From NCBI RefSeq assembly GCF_900110085.1, contig NZ_FOCK01000001.1:496001-560000 (forward strand): a DNA stretch of 64,000 bases. The letters run 5' to 3'. This document shows positions 37,347 through 46,418 of the stretch, in pieces. This DNA comes from Prevotella sp. ne3005. GTDB taxonomy: Bacteria; Bacteroidota; Bacteroidia; Bacteroidales; Bacteroidaceae. A program made the translations under genes and the position numbers. Each line of letters opens with the position of its first letter. Within the stretch, counting starts at the first letter, position 1. Under the pieces are notes generated by a model, which was not told where the DNA came from, searched no databases, and worked only from the letters and a program-made list of their open reading frames with translations.

Positions 37347-37743
37347 TCCTCTTCAGTTTTAGGAACTCATCATAATCACGGATATAGTCGTGGGCATCGT
37401 AATCGGTAGAAGACAAGATCAGTGCCAGAGAATTGGTAGAGAAGTTCTCCATCTCACGCCATAAGCCCTTGGGGACATACAGGCCATGGTAAGAGCGGTT
37501 CAAGGAAAAGACCTTCCTCTCCGTCCCATCATTCAATACCACATCGAAACTACCTGATAAAGAGATGATAAACTCCTCATTATTCCGATAAGCATGGCCA
37601 CCCCGGCACTCGCCTCCAGGAACATCATAAATCCAATAAGCCCGTTTGATGACAAACGGGATATGCTTCTCCTGTTCTATAAAAGACAGGTTCCCCCGTG
37701 CATCCAGGAACTTGGGGAGATTGATAATCTGTGGTCCGTTCAT
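37333..37743 (-). CDS. Second FdtA/WxcM-type cupin, His-to-Tyr variant
   Basis: 136 residues from ATG at 37743; an in-frame GTG 24 codons earlier lies inside the deacetylase gene and is rejected. The cupin motifs ([64 protein letters not shown]) are the FdtA family set, but the catalytic His-x-His is His-x-Tyr (H50, Y52). It corresponds to the N-terminal half of the fused protein at 28810-29709, which has the same change. It may be a partner subunit, or an isomerase with altered outcome. Confidence 0.88.
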   Translation of the reverse strand: MNGPQIINLPKFLDARGNLSFIEQEKHIPFVIKRAYWIYDVPGGECRGGHAYRNNEEFIISLSGSFDVVLNDGTERKVFSLNRSYHGLYVPKGLWREMENFSTNSLALILSSTDYDAHDYIRDYDEFLKLKRNGEI

Positions 37744-38522
37744 AATTTCATATATAGCCCCCGGTAAAGACGGCTGATTTCTTCTTTCATATTCACCCGT
37801 ACTGGAGAATTCCACTGTCGGGGATGCGTTAACAATTCCAACACAGGCTCTCCCCGTTGTATGGCAGCAATAGCATTATCCGTAAATCGCCCCATTTCCT
37901 TCTGGTCTGCAATCCGACAAGTCAGCATGCTCATTCGTTCGTCATCATACGCCTCACGGATAATACCGCATGCTGCCCTCACCCTCTCATCCATCAATAT
38001 CATACTTCCAGCTTTCACTATTTCATTGACAAAATCACCATGAGCGGCCACAGTCAGACAAGGCTGGCCTGTAGTCTGCTTGAAACGATGATACTGACGA
38101 ATAAAGAAATCCCGAATGTTCTCCATGTGGGACAGCATCACATCATGCGACTTGATATGATGCTTGTAACAATAGGAAGCAATCTCTTCATAATGGTAGG
38201 AAGCCTCGCCTCCTGCCTTGGCAATCTCATGCATGAGAGCAATGTTCAAGGTATTCCACCGGAAATAATAGGTACACCTGGCGCCATACTTCTGCTCAAG
38301 GACCAACATCTTACGAAGGATACCGAAATCGGCGGTATCAATGTCACGGCGCAGAATCAAATATTTCTTATCTGCTTCCCGACCTTGAGCGACAACATGC
38401 TCAAAGGACAGAATCGTATGGAACTCATAACCTGCCTCTTGAGCTGTTCGTAAGATCAGTTCATAATCAGCCTCTTTAGACGGCCTGAAGAAATCGTTAT
38501 AAAAACGCTGTCTGAGATTCAC
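37740..38522 (-). CDS. Polysaccharide deacetylase-like protein
   Basis: 260 residues. Translation starts at GTG 38522, which forms a GTGA overlap with the stop of the GT4 gene; no better ATG precedes the conserved part. YLILRRDIDTADFGILRKMLVLEQKYGARCTYYFRW followed by ASYHYEEIA is the pattern of CE4-like polysaccharide deacetylases in capsule loci (RRDID in place of HDVD). LLTHPRQWN near the C-terminus supplies the late His. It lacks a signal peptide, so a cytoplasmic role on a sugar or lipid-linked sugar is likely. The missing first His of the HDxD motif makes activity uncertain. Confidence 0.75.
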   Translation of the reverse strand: MNLRQRFYNDFFRPSKEADYELILRTAQEAGYEFHTILSFEHVVAQGREADKKYLILRRDIDTADFGILRKMLVLEQKYGARCTYYFRWNTLNIALMHEIAKAGGEASYHYEEIASYCYKHHIKSHDVMLSHMENIRDFFIRQYHRFKQTTGQPCLTVAAHGDFVNEIVKAGSMILMDERVRAACGIIREAYDDERMSMLTCRIADQKEMGRFTDNAIAAIQRGEPVLELLTHPRQWNSPVRVNMKEEISRLYRGLYMKL

Positions 38523-39724
38523 TTGATAATGGAATTAATATAATGTTCTGCTACTTTCTCGTCAGTGAGTTGCTCAGCTGTCAAAATAGCATTTTCTGAA
38601 ATACGTTGTCGCTCCTTGGGTGAGAGACTGTTTATCTTCTTTATTAATCCGGCAAGATCGTCTGTACTACCAGCCTCACAAAGGAAGCCATTTTCTCCAT
38701 CCACTATAACTCCATCGAAGCCTTCTCGTTTCGATGCAATAACGATACAGCCACGAGACATCGCCTCTAAATAGACCAATCCATATGCTTCATATTTACT
38801 AATCATCACCATACAATCAGCCTTATCGTACTCTTCTAATATTTGATCACGAGGGATACGACCAAGGATGGAAACTTGTTGATGCAACTGACAACTATCG
38901 ATCTTTCGAGCTATATCAGAGAGTAGATGACCCGCGCCAATATAGGTTAAATGAAAATCCTTTTCCGGATATGCTTGACAAAGCGCTCCTAATACCTCCT
39001 TAGGAAATTTACGTTCAATCATCTCACCAACAAATACGAAACGGCGCAAGGTACCAGAATAGTTATGCGTATTATGAGTCGTAATATAATATGGCGGAAC
39101 TCCAGAATAACATATAAATGACGTTTTTTTCTGTCCTACAGCCGACTCAAACTCCTCTTGCACAGTCTTACTACGGAAACCCCATATATCAATATCTGCC
39201 ATTAAATCTGACAACTTTTGACCATACACTTTTTGCATAATATTAATATCGCCATGCATAACCAAACAGGTTCTCGCTCTTGAATATCTTCTTTTCAACA
39301 AACTCAACAGCTCAATCTGAGGATTAGGGAAGTGACCTATGATGACATCAGGCTCGAAACTTCTTTTTTGATTATCCAAAAGGATCTCAGCGATTGTTTT
39401 TTTGATTGATTTACTTGGATACGCCCCATGAGGCCATCGTTTAAAAACAGGTATCCGACTAATCATCACGCCATCCATCTCATAATGTACGACCTTATTA
39501 TCTCGATGCGTATAAACCACTGCACCAGTTTTAGCTGCAATGAGATTCCTGGCCAAACGAGCTAACCAATAAAAAAAGAGAGGGAAAACCGCTTGTATAT
39601 GTACGACTCGGACATGATACCCACTCTTGACCCATTCACGAGCGAAAAAATGGCATACTGACGTACCTTTATTTCCTTTCGGTAGTGGATAAATGGTTGA
39701 AATAAGCAATATATTTTTACTCAT
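38519..39724 (-). CDS. GT4 family glycosyltransferase
   Basis: 401 residues. The start SKNILLISTIYPLPKGNKGTSVCHFFAREWVKSGYHVRVVH and the donor-side RFVFVGEMIERKFPKEVL, GRIPRDQILEEYDKADCMVMISKYEAYGLVYLEAMSRGCIVIASKREGFDGVI are strong GT4 signatures. An LPMH-like stretch (LVMHGDINIM) sits at the domain junction. It acts on the lipid-linked repeat unit in the cytoplasm; donor unknown. The gene is AT-rich compared with those at 35.3-38.5 kb. Confidence 0.9.
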   Translation of the reverse strand: MSKNILLISTIYPLPKGNKGTSVCHFFAREWVKSGYHVRVVHIQAVFPLFFYWLARLARNLIAAKTGAVVYTHRDNKVVHYEMDGVMISRIPVFKRWPHGAYPSKSIKKTIAEILLDNQKRSFEPDVIIGHFPNPQIELLSLLKRRYSRARTCLVMHGDINIMQKVYGQKLSDLMADIDIWGFRSKTVQEEFESAVGQKKTSFICYSGVPPYYITTHNTHNYSGTLRRFVFVGEMIERKFPKEVLGALCQAYPEKDFHLTYIGAGHLLSDIARKIDSCQLHQQVSILGRIPRDQILEEYDKADCMVMISKYEAYGLVYLEAMSRGCIVIASKREGFDGVIVDGENGFLCEAGSTDDLAGLIKKINSLSPKERQRISENAILTAEQLTDEKVAEHYINSIIK

Positions 39725-40859
39725 AAATGGCGTGATTGAATTTCTCGATTGAATGACCTGTCAGATAATCTTCCCTTTTCATACTATATTCTGGGGTGTT
39801 ATTCATCAAATAACGAAGAATCCAACATATAGAACCTTCTGACGAATCGCGTAAGAGATGTCCCAATCTCCATTTTCGTACTATTTTCCCAATGACGCCT
39901 TTTCCCACGACAATAACCGGTTTACCATAATAAACGGCATGACCAACGATACCACTACTCTGTCCTTTGGCCAAATACGGAATTAACACATAATCACACG
40001 TTTCAAACAAATCCGCCATCTTCTCAAAAGGCAAATAGCCCTCCAACAACACCAAATGGACTTTTGTATTAACTTTCTTGTACAAGAATTCGAAATCCTC
40101 TTTAATATCCTTTTTGACTTGACCTGCAAAAATAAACACCATATTCTGCAAATCACTTCTATCCATGGAATATAAAGCTCTCAAGATTCCCAAAGTATTC
40201 TTATAGCAATTCATGCTTCCAGGATGTAAAAACACTTTGTCCGATTGAGATATACCCAACTCTTCACGAATGCTACGTCCTGCATAGCCTTGCAAAGCCC
40301 CCACCGGATCAGGCATATAACGGAATTTGGTGGTATGGAAAAGGCGATTGAGATAATGTGCCGAAACAGAGTCGTTACACATGAGGACACGATGGAACAC
40401 CCTGAAGCGACTCAAGAGAAAATACTTAAATGCATCCTGCCATCTCATCAGGCGAGACTCATGCTGCCACTCATATAAATAGATTCTGTAAATGATACCA
40501 CAGACCCGAACACGCCTATGGAGGAATAACGGCAGAAAGGGCAGATACTCCATCAACGTGATAACCACCACATCAGTCACATGATACTGACGGACATATT
40601 TCCGGATGGTCTTAGAGTTGCGCCAGCCCTTGGACAGCAGCCCACAGTCGGACGGTACCTCGTCCTCCGGATTCATCACCAGGATTTGGATGTGTTCCGC
40701 CTCCGGCCACTCAAGTTTGGCAGAGTCGATGGTAAACCGGCTAGGGACGGCAAAGAAAAACCTGTCGGACGGCCGCTCCAGAGCACCCAGATATAGATGA
40801 TGCAGATACTCTAACTGATGGCCTCCAATAGTTTGCGAATGTATCAAATAGGTTTTCAT
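39717..40859 (-). CDS. GT-B family glycosyltransferase
   Basis: 380 residues. The N-terminus KTYLIHSQTIGGHQLEYLHHLYLG, the middle VFLHPGSMNCYKNTLGILRAL and the donor-side LLEGYLPFEKMADLFETCDYVLIPYLAKGQSSGIVGHAVYYGKPVIVVG form a GT4-like GT-B fold, with the usual E(x7)E changed to a QSSGIVGHA loop. It resembles capsule glycosyltransferases of this size found beside Wzy genes. Its ATG overlaps the polymerase stop. Confidence 0.82.
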   Translation of the reverse strand: MKTYLIHSQTIGGHQLEYLHHLYLGALERPSDRFFFAVPSRFTIDSAKLEWPEAEHIQILVMNPEDEVPSDCGLLSKGWRNSKTIRKYVRQYHVTDVVVITLMEYLPFLPLFLHRRVRVCGIIYRIYLYEWQHESRLMRWQDAFKYFLLSRFRVFHRVLMCNDSVSAHYLNRLFHTTKFRYMPDPVGALQGYAGRSIREELGISQSDKVFLHPGSMNCYKNTLGILRALYSMDRSDLQNMVFIFAGQVKKDIKEDFEFLYKKVNTKVHLVLLEGYLPFEKMADLFETCDYVLIPYLAKGQSSGIVGHAVYYGKPVIVVGKGVIGKIVRKWRLGHLLRDSSEGSICWILRYLMNNTPEYSMKREDYLTGHSIEKFNHAIYE

Positions 40860-42082
40860 CCGTTTTCAACAGGTTGTTCTTCGGGGAAACTAAAATTGTA
40901 TATATAAGTCAGTACAAACCAAAAAAGCGGCTCGTATGTATATGAACTAGAAAAAAGGAGCTCCGTGAATGCGTAAATAGCAAATGGCATCAAAAGTATT
41001 TGAGATTTGTCAAACTGTAGCATTTTCCTATATTTTCCATACGACATGACTAACATGAAAGAGAATACCGCCAAGAAGAGGAGTCCTCCCTGCAATAATA
41101 TCTCCAAAATAATGTTATGTGGAAACATTTCCATTTTTCTGAGATATGCATATAGCCCATAACCGTAGACTGGTCTATCTGAGATAAAGCCAAGCGCTTC
41201 ACCATATAATTCATCTCTTCCAGAGGTTGCATTACTAGTATCCATATTTTGGAAATCCACAAGAGCCGTAATTCTATTAAAATTGCCAACAAAGAAGTCC
41301 ATGAGCTCGCTGTCTTCGTCAAGCATACTCCCCCCTACAACAAGAGCTAAAATCACGCCTAGCGTCGCGATAACAAATCGCTTCATTAATTTTGCGTTAT
41401 GGATTAAGAGATCTATATTAAACAATAAGCCTACCAGTATTGTAACAAATGCCCCACGACCACCTGCGAAGAAAGCCATCACAATAAAATAGGGAAGAAG
41501 ACATATTTTAAAAATCCTATACCATTTTTTATTGAGGAATTCAAAAGGTGACACTAAGTGACCATAACGCAAAAGAAAAACATCTACAAGGAAGCAAAAA
41601 GCTATTCTATAAGAAGCAGATTGGCTATAAAAGCTACCACCCTCCAGCTTACTTAAATATATCTCATAAATCTGAAAAAGAAAAGAAAGTGAAAAAAGAG
41701 GAAGAAAGAGATCCAGCCACTTCATCATCCCTGCCAATGTATCATATTCTTTCATATTAAGTGCAATACATAAGGCCGGTAGAGAAAAACAAATCATCAT
41801 TAAATAAACAACATTTGTTTCGTATCCCTGAATATAACCATCAATGATATATATAACAAGAATTGATAACGGGAGAACCTCTTTGAGAGTAAAAACCCGT
41901 CGATTATACAAGCCACGCAAGAAATAATAAAAGCCCACAACAAGAAGCAATGCCATCATTATCTTATATTGTATTCCTGCGCCTTCTTCTTCAGTAGTTT
42001 TAACACCTATCAATGGCGCTATACTAAAATAAAAGAGTGGGCCGTTTAAAACAAATGTATTAATGATATTTCTTGTTTCCAT
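40856..42082 (-). CDS. wzy: Wzy-type O-antigen/capsule polymerase
   Basis: 408 residues, about 11 membrane segments with a large periplasmic loop. The Wzy/WaaL-type loop region carries ATSGRDELYGEALGFISDRPVYGYGLYAYLRKMEMFPHNIILEILLQGGLLFL, with GYG and PHN hallmarks. It should link lipid-borne repeat units in the periplasm using the reducing-end pyrophosphate. It is the only clear Wzy in the window, although three flippase genes are present. Confidence 0.88.
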   Translation of the reverse strand: METRNIINTFVLNGPLFYFSIAPLIGVKTTEEEGAGIQYKIMMALLLVVGFYYFLRGLYNRRVFTLKEVLPLSILVIYIIDGYIQGYETNVVYLMMICFSLPALCIALNMKEYDTLAGMMKWLDLFLPLFSLSFLFQIYEIYLSKLEGGSFYSQSASYRIAFCFLVDVFLLRYGHLVSPFEFLNKKWYRIFKICLLPYFIVMAFFAGGRGAFVTILVGLLFNIDLLIHNAKLMKRFVIATLGVILALVVGGSMLDEDSELMDFFVGNFNRITALVDFQNMDTSNATSGRDELYGEALGFISDRPVYGYGLYAYLRKMEMFPHNIILEILLQGGLLFLAVFSFMLVMSYGKYRKMLQFDKSQILLMPFAIYAFTELLFSSSYTYEPLFWFVLTYIYNFSFPEEQPVENG

Positions 42083-42093
42083 TGACAGACAAA

Positions 42094-42717
42094 TTATTGT
42101 GGCATATTATTGTATCTGATAATCCTGCAAGGATTACCACCTGCGACGCAATCTGCAGGTATATTCTTTGTCACGACACTTCCCGCCGCTATAATAGAGC
42201 GGGCACCAATATGTACTCCCTTCAAAATAATGCACCGGGCTCCAATCCAAACATCATCCTCTATCACCACAGGAATAGCTGGGATAGAAGGATGACACTG
42301 AACATCATGGAACCGTCTTCTACTAAGATAATTGATTGGATGGGCATCATTGTCCATGATCAGTGTATCACCACCGATATTAACATCATTACCAATGGAT
42401 ATCCTGTTGTCGGCCCACAGACATGACGCACTGATACCCACCCGGTCTCCAATTTCTATACAAGCATTGGAATTACCCAAATAAAAAGCTCCTCGAATAT
42501 TCCGATGAATGGGATTGAAACTATCGTCAGAAAAGTATTTGAAGTCATCGCCAATCTTCACCTGACCAAAGCCACAGACATACACCTTATTATATACCTG
42601 CAGGTTTTTGCCATATTTGATTCCTATCATAGAGAGCCAAAAACGGTTGTAATGACGATAAAACACCTGTTTCAAGAATCGGGGGACACGAAACAGCAGA
42701 TAACGATATCTATTCAT
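42094..42717 (-). CDS. Hexapeptide-repeat sugar acetyltransferase
   Basis: 207 residues. Repeats start around NLQVYNKVYVCGFGQVKIGD and build to VNIGGDTLIMDNDAHPINYL, then IPVVIEDDVWIGARCIILKGVHIGARSIIAAGSVVTKNIPADCVAGGNPCRIIRY, a full beta-helix acetyltransferase end. The DNDAH loop is the catalytic His site of the group. It probably O-acetylates a sugar on the repeat unit. It is located 11 nt after the Wzy gene in the + coordinates and 13 nt from the DUF4422 gene. Confidence 0.9.
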   Translation of the reverse strand: MNRYRYLLFRVPRFLKQVFYRHYNRFWLSMIGIKYGKNLQVYNKVYVCGFGQVKIGDDFKYFSDDSFNPIHRNIRGAFYLGNSNACIEIGDRVGISASCLWADNRISIGNDVNIGGDTLIMDNDAHPINYLSRRRFHDVQCHPSIPAIPVVIEDDVWIGARCIILKGVHIGARSIIAAGSVVTKNIPADCVAGGNPCRIIRYNNMPQ

Positions 42718-42730
42718 CTCAACATAAATT

Positions 42731-43555
42731 TCAGATAAATATTTGGTCTGCCTTCAGACCATCTCTTAAAGCGGCCAAATCTGGAATCCCCTCGTCTTTC
42801 CAAAGACGATAAAGCCCTTTTTTGAGCATCTCATAGACAATACGTTTAAGCTTATTGCCTGCTTCTATATCTCCTACCACAGGAACCCAATCATCGTATC
42901 TGACCTTCAACCTATTGTATTTACAATAGAGGGGTAACATGATTTCAGACACATAGCCATACAGACGTCGGCAACGGGTATAGCCAGGCAGCTTCACATA
43001 CTTCTCCATCTCCTGAAGAACAGCAAACTGCCAGGATGCGAAATCATCAAAAAGAGACTTCTTCATCACAAACATATTATAAGGGACGACCTTATTACCT
43101 CTTAAATATTCTAACGCCAACGGCTTATACTCCGGGAAGAGCTTGACGAAACAGAGGTAAAAGATATAGACATCCTCCGAACAAGTTGCCAGTCGCAAAC
43201 GATTGGCCACACTGTTGCGTTCATAAAGCGGATGAACAAGCATGACATCATAGTGACTACCCAGCAGCTGATCCACATTCTCAGGTGTCACCTTAGTCTG
43301 GAAGTAGCGCCTATAATGACAAAGCCCTATATAATCGACATCATTCAGATTTTTCCACCCCCAATATTGGGCAGTGAGCTCACTATAAAAGGGATTCTTC
43401 TCACTGATATGGACACCAGTGTCGTCACCAATCATATCCGACATCTCATCCTTGTATCTGGAGATGGCACGTCCCACATGTATTGGCGTGTAGACCTCAT
43501 CATGGTATACGGTGTCTGGCTTATGACACGCCACTAAAATTTTAACCCGACTCAT
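42731..43555 (-). CDS. DUF4422 putative glycosyltransferase
   Basis: 274 residues. VKILVACHKPD, GDDTGVHISEKNPFYSELTAQYWGWKNL and DYIGLCHYRRYF are the unmistakable DUF4422 motifs; the family is common in capsule loci and thought to be glycosyltransferases (for example galactofuranosyl- or glucosyl-transferase annotations). NMFVMKKSLFDDFASWQFAVL fits the acceptor-side segment. No signal peptide. Substrates unknown. Confidence 0.9.
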   Translation of the reverse strand: MSRVKILVACHKPDTVYHDEVYTPIHVGRAISRYKDEMSDMIGDDTGVHISEKNPFYSELTAQYWGWKNLNDVDYIGLCHYRRYFQTKVTPENVDQLLGSHYDVMLVHPLYERNSVANRLRLATCSEDVYIFYLCFVKLFPEYKPLALEYLRGNKVVPYNMFVMKKSLFDDFASWQFAVLQEMEKYVKLPGYTRCRRLYGYVSEIMLPLYCKYNRLKVRYDDWVPVVGDIEAGNKLKRIVYEMLKKGLYRLWKDEGIPDLAALRDGLKADQIFI

Positions 43556-44520
43556 ATTCTTATCAACGAATTGAAGTACTTAATATGCATTAAGATATAC
43601 GATATCAGTATAGATATCAACACCACTATGGGCCAACTGACTGGTCTTGTCAACATTCCGACAGAAGGCTGAACCATGTTAAACACAGGATTGATCAGGA
43701 AGATGTGAATCGTAAAAACTGGCAAGAACAAACTGGACAGTTCTGAGATGACTCTCCTGACAGGCTCGTGTTCATAATTGAACTGCGATATATATATAAA
43801 GATAGTAATACAGCATACCATCACGACAAAAGAAGAATAGAAAAATTCACACCTGACATCATTCATATATGGAGTCAATAGGAATTGGAACATACCATTT
43901 ATTCCCACAACAAAAAGAACAAACCATAGCTTGACAGATGGCAGCCTATCCATAAAAGACTTCATGACACCTCCCATTAAACAATAAAAGATCCATGTGT
44001 ATAGCCTATAGACTTGGGGAATTCCTGCTTCAAAAGGACGGCCTTCGTTTTTCAACAAGTTTAAAAGAAAAACAACTTGTAAAAAGAAAAATAAGACTGA
44101 CACAACAAGAAAGTTACAACTCTTTTTTATTTTAAACAAAGGAAGTATCATATAAACCAGCAGCAAGGAGCCGAAGAACCAGAAATGCCAGAAAGGCGGC
44201 TCACCCAATATTGATATACTGGATATAAAGGAATTAAAATTAAAAGACTTATATGAAATGCCTACAATCAGCCAATAAACCAAGTTGGCTATCACAACAT
44301 ACTTTAAGACATGGAATATCTTCCACATGATGTATTTCCATGAATAATCTCTATCGTACATCAAAAAGCCTGTTGACATGAAAAATAATGGAATTGACAT
44401 ACTACAAGTTGCATATATCAAGGGAACGCCTGCGGTGGTATGTAATCCCACGACACCAATCATCGCAACTATTTTAATAACGTCAATGAATTGGATTCTT
44501 TCGGTAGTCTTATTTCCCAT
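43552..44520 (-). CDS. Acyltransferase 3 family protein (second copy)
   Basis: 322 residues, about ten membrane segments. RIQFIDVIKIVAMIGVVGLHTT carries the His of the first helix, and IPLFFMSTGFLMYDRDYSWKYI the FF.xSGF segment; EPPFWHFWFFGSLLLVYMILPLF completes the family core. It would O-acetylate or acylate a sugar at the membrane. Another member is encoded at 19537-20589. The gene is very AT-rich and its ATG overlap joins it to the DUF4422 gene. Confidence 0.88.
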   Translation of the reverse strand: MGNKTTERIQFIDVIKIVAMIGVVGLHTTAGVPLIYATCSMSIPLFFMSTGFLMYDRDYSWKYIMWKIFHVLKYVVIANLVYWLIVGISYKSFNFNSFISSISILGEPPFWHFWFFGSLLLVYMILPLFKIKKSCNFLVVSVLFFFLQVVFLLNLLKNEGRPFEAGIPQVYRLYTWIFYCLMGGVMKSFMDRLPSVKLWFVLFVVGINGMFQFLLTPYMNDVRCEFFYSSFVVMVCCITIFIYISQFNYEHEPVRRVISELSSLFLPVFTIHIFLINPVFNMVQPSVGMLTRPVSWPIVVLISILISYILMHIKYFNSLIRI

Positions 44521-44538
44521 CCTTGATCATCTGTGTTA

Positions 44539-45480
44539 TTAGAACCTGCGAGTCATTCTATACTTCATATACCAACCTCCAATCATTAGTACCGAGAGAA
44601 GCCTCTTCATAGTTTTTTTAGACAACGTACAAAAAAATAAATCTACCCTATTTTTGAATGTCTTTGAAGAATTAATCTTTCCTAATACAATAGAAGACCT
44701 GTCATCAATCACCTGTTTAGAATACAAATCCGACGAAGCTACTCCACAATGTTCTCCAGAGCCATCATGGCCCATATTCTTGCTCATCGAAATAGCGGGT
44801 GCTAACTCATATCTGTCTTCCACTATATTAATGATACAACGTGCTACATCATTCCATACCACTTGATCTTGTGCCATTCGCATCAACAATCTCAAGTCAG
44901 AAGCATTCGTTATAAAGACTTTCCAAGAGAGGCGCCAAGAACCCAAAACTTTTCTAAAAAAATCCATGGTCATTTTTGACTCCAACTCTTTGTCTTTATC
45001 AAACCATCTCCCTACCCCCCAAGCCGAGCAAACAGGTCTATAGAAGAAATCGCAACCATTTTGATCATATAACTCTACAAAATTGTATCCAGAAATACTT
45101 GTAACACGGGGGTTTCCAGAAAACTTATCCAATCCAAGATTTACATACTCCAAAAAATTAGGAGAAAAAATATTATCGTCTTCCGTCAGAATATATGCTT
45201 TATAATACCGAGATACATAAGATTTTAAAAATGAGCAGTTCTTCTCAGAACCCAAGTTTTCTTCTTGTTCAAAAACAGTAACTGTCTTAAAACCGTTTAT
45301 TGTTGGTAAATACTCTTTTATCTTATTATAACCATCTCGGTATTCCTCAGTTGGAGGATAGTCCAGACTAATATATAGAGGTGTATTTTCTGCTCCTTTA
45401 CATCTTGCAAGCGAATCAATGCAATCTTTTAGATGTTCATATCTATTGAGAGTCGGAATGATGATTGGATAATAATTCAT
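44539..45480 (-). CDS. GT2-like glycosyltransferase (HlpA-like group, second member)
   Basis: 313 residues. YPIIIPTLNRYEHLKDCIDSL opens a GT-A fold; the metal site is LTEDDNIFSPNFL and an aromatic VCSAWGVGRW follows. These match the protein at 8257-9162 in order and spacing, so both belong to the same family, though they are not recent copies. The C-terminus is basic. It likely adds a sugar to the repeat unit. Confidence 0.8.
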   Translation of the reverse strand: MNYYPIIIPTLNRYEHLKDCIDSLARCKGAENTPLYISLDYPPTEEYRDGYNKIKEYLPTINGFKTVTVFEQEENLGSEKNCSFLKSYVSRYYKAYILTEDDNIFSPNFLEYVNLGLDKFSGNPRVTSISGYNFVELYDQNGCDFFYRPVCSAWGVGRWFDKDKELESKMTMDFFRKVLGSWRLSWKVFITNASDLRLLMRMAQDQVVWNDVARCIINIVEDRYELAPAISMSKNMGHDGSGEHCGVASSDLYSKQVIDDRSSIVLGKINSSKTFKNRVDLFFCTLSKKTMKRLLSVLMIGGWYMKYRMTRRF

Positions 45481-46415
45481 GAAAACACCTCTTCGTACTT
45501 TTTAATGATAATCCTTTCTTCAATATCAATACACGAATCAATTTCGTCACCAGTGAAGCATCTCATATGATTAGTTACCATATCATAACCAGACTTTTCA
45601 GAAAAAGCAATTCCTGCAGAGAAACGAGGATTAATATCAATAAGATAATAGTTATTTCGACAGAAAATAAACTCCATATTTACACAACCGTTAATATTGA
45701 GACTTTTTCCTATATGCCTAACAAGACTGATTAGCTTAGGATCATTGCACGTCCTGATTGTAAGTCCTGCGCCATTTGATGTACGTAATAATTCCTGGCG
45801 AGGAACACATGCATCACAACCACTGGCAGAGGTCCTAACATAATCTACCGTAAATATTTCTCCATGCAACTGCTCTTGTACAATATAATCCCTCTTATCT
45901 ATAATCGCCAAAACTTGTTCTTTAGAAGCATTTCTCAATAATCCCTCACTACTTCTTCCATGACATGGTTTCGCGACACATGGATATCTAAAGGTATCTG
46001 GTATTTTTGTTGCCAAATGCGTCTCAATAGTTGGCACTAACTCATCATTCCTAAAGAAAGCATATAATTCATATTTATCTCGTACAACGCTTAGCACTTG
46101 TGAGGATTGCATACATAACTGTATCTTTTCCTTAACAAAACCATCTCTATGACGATTAATGACGTCTATCTCCAAATCTGTCAGAGGTAAAAGGGCATCA
46201 AGATGGTTCTCTGAACAGGTTTTTAATAAAAAAGAAATGTATTCATCTTCGCATCTAGTGGATGGTGCTTGATAAAACATGTCACAGAGTTTTGACTCCA
46301 AATGCCACTCCTTGGGATAGATGTCACATCCCACTACATAATAGCCGTCTTCTTTTAATCTCTTAATCGTACACTCGGCAGACATGGAGCCTATAGCAGT
46401 CACAAGTATTCGCAT
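45477..46415 (-). CDS. ATP-grasp ligase (third in operon)
   Basis: 312 residues. The N-terminus MRILVTAIGSMSAECTIKRLKEDGYYVVGCDI is a CarB-like preATP-grasp Rossmann domain; the ATP-grasp core has YPCVAKPCHGRSSEGLL, IVQEQLHGEIFTVDYV and the metal-ligand region YYLIDINPRFSAGIAF. Such proteins ligate amino acids or carboxylates to amines. It lies beside a DegT aminotransferase gene, which may provide the amino group on a sugar. Overlaps the GT2-like gene by 4 nt. Confidence 0.85.
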   Translation of the reverse strand: MRILVTAIGSMSAECTIKRLKEDGYYVVGCDIYPKEWHLESKLCDMFYQAPSTRCEDEYISFLLKTCSENHLDALLPLTDLEIDVINRHRDGFVKEKIQLCMQSSQVLSVVRDKYELYAFFRNDELVPTIETHLATKIPDTFRYPCVAKPCHGRSSEGLLRNASKEQVLAIIDKRDYIVQEQLHGEIFTVDYVRTSASGCDACVPRQELLRTSNGAGLTIRTCNDPKLISLVRHIGKSLNINGCVNMEFIFCRNNYYLIDINPRFSAGIAFSEKSGYDMVTNHMRCFTGDEIDSCIDIEERIIIKKYEEVFS

Positions 46416-46418
46416 GGT

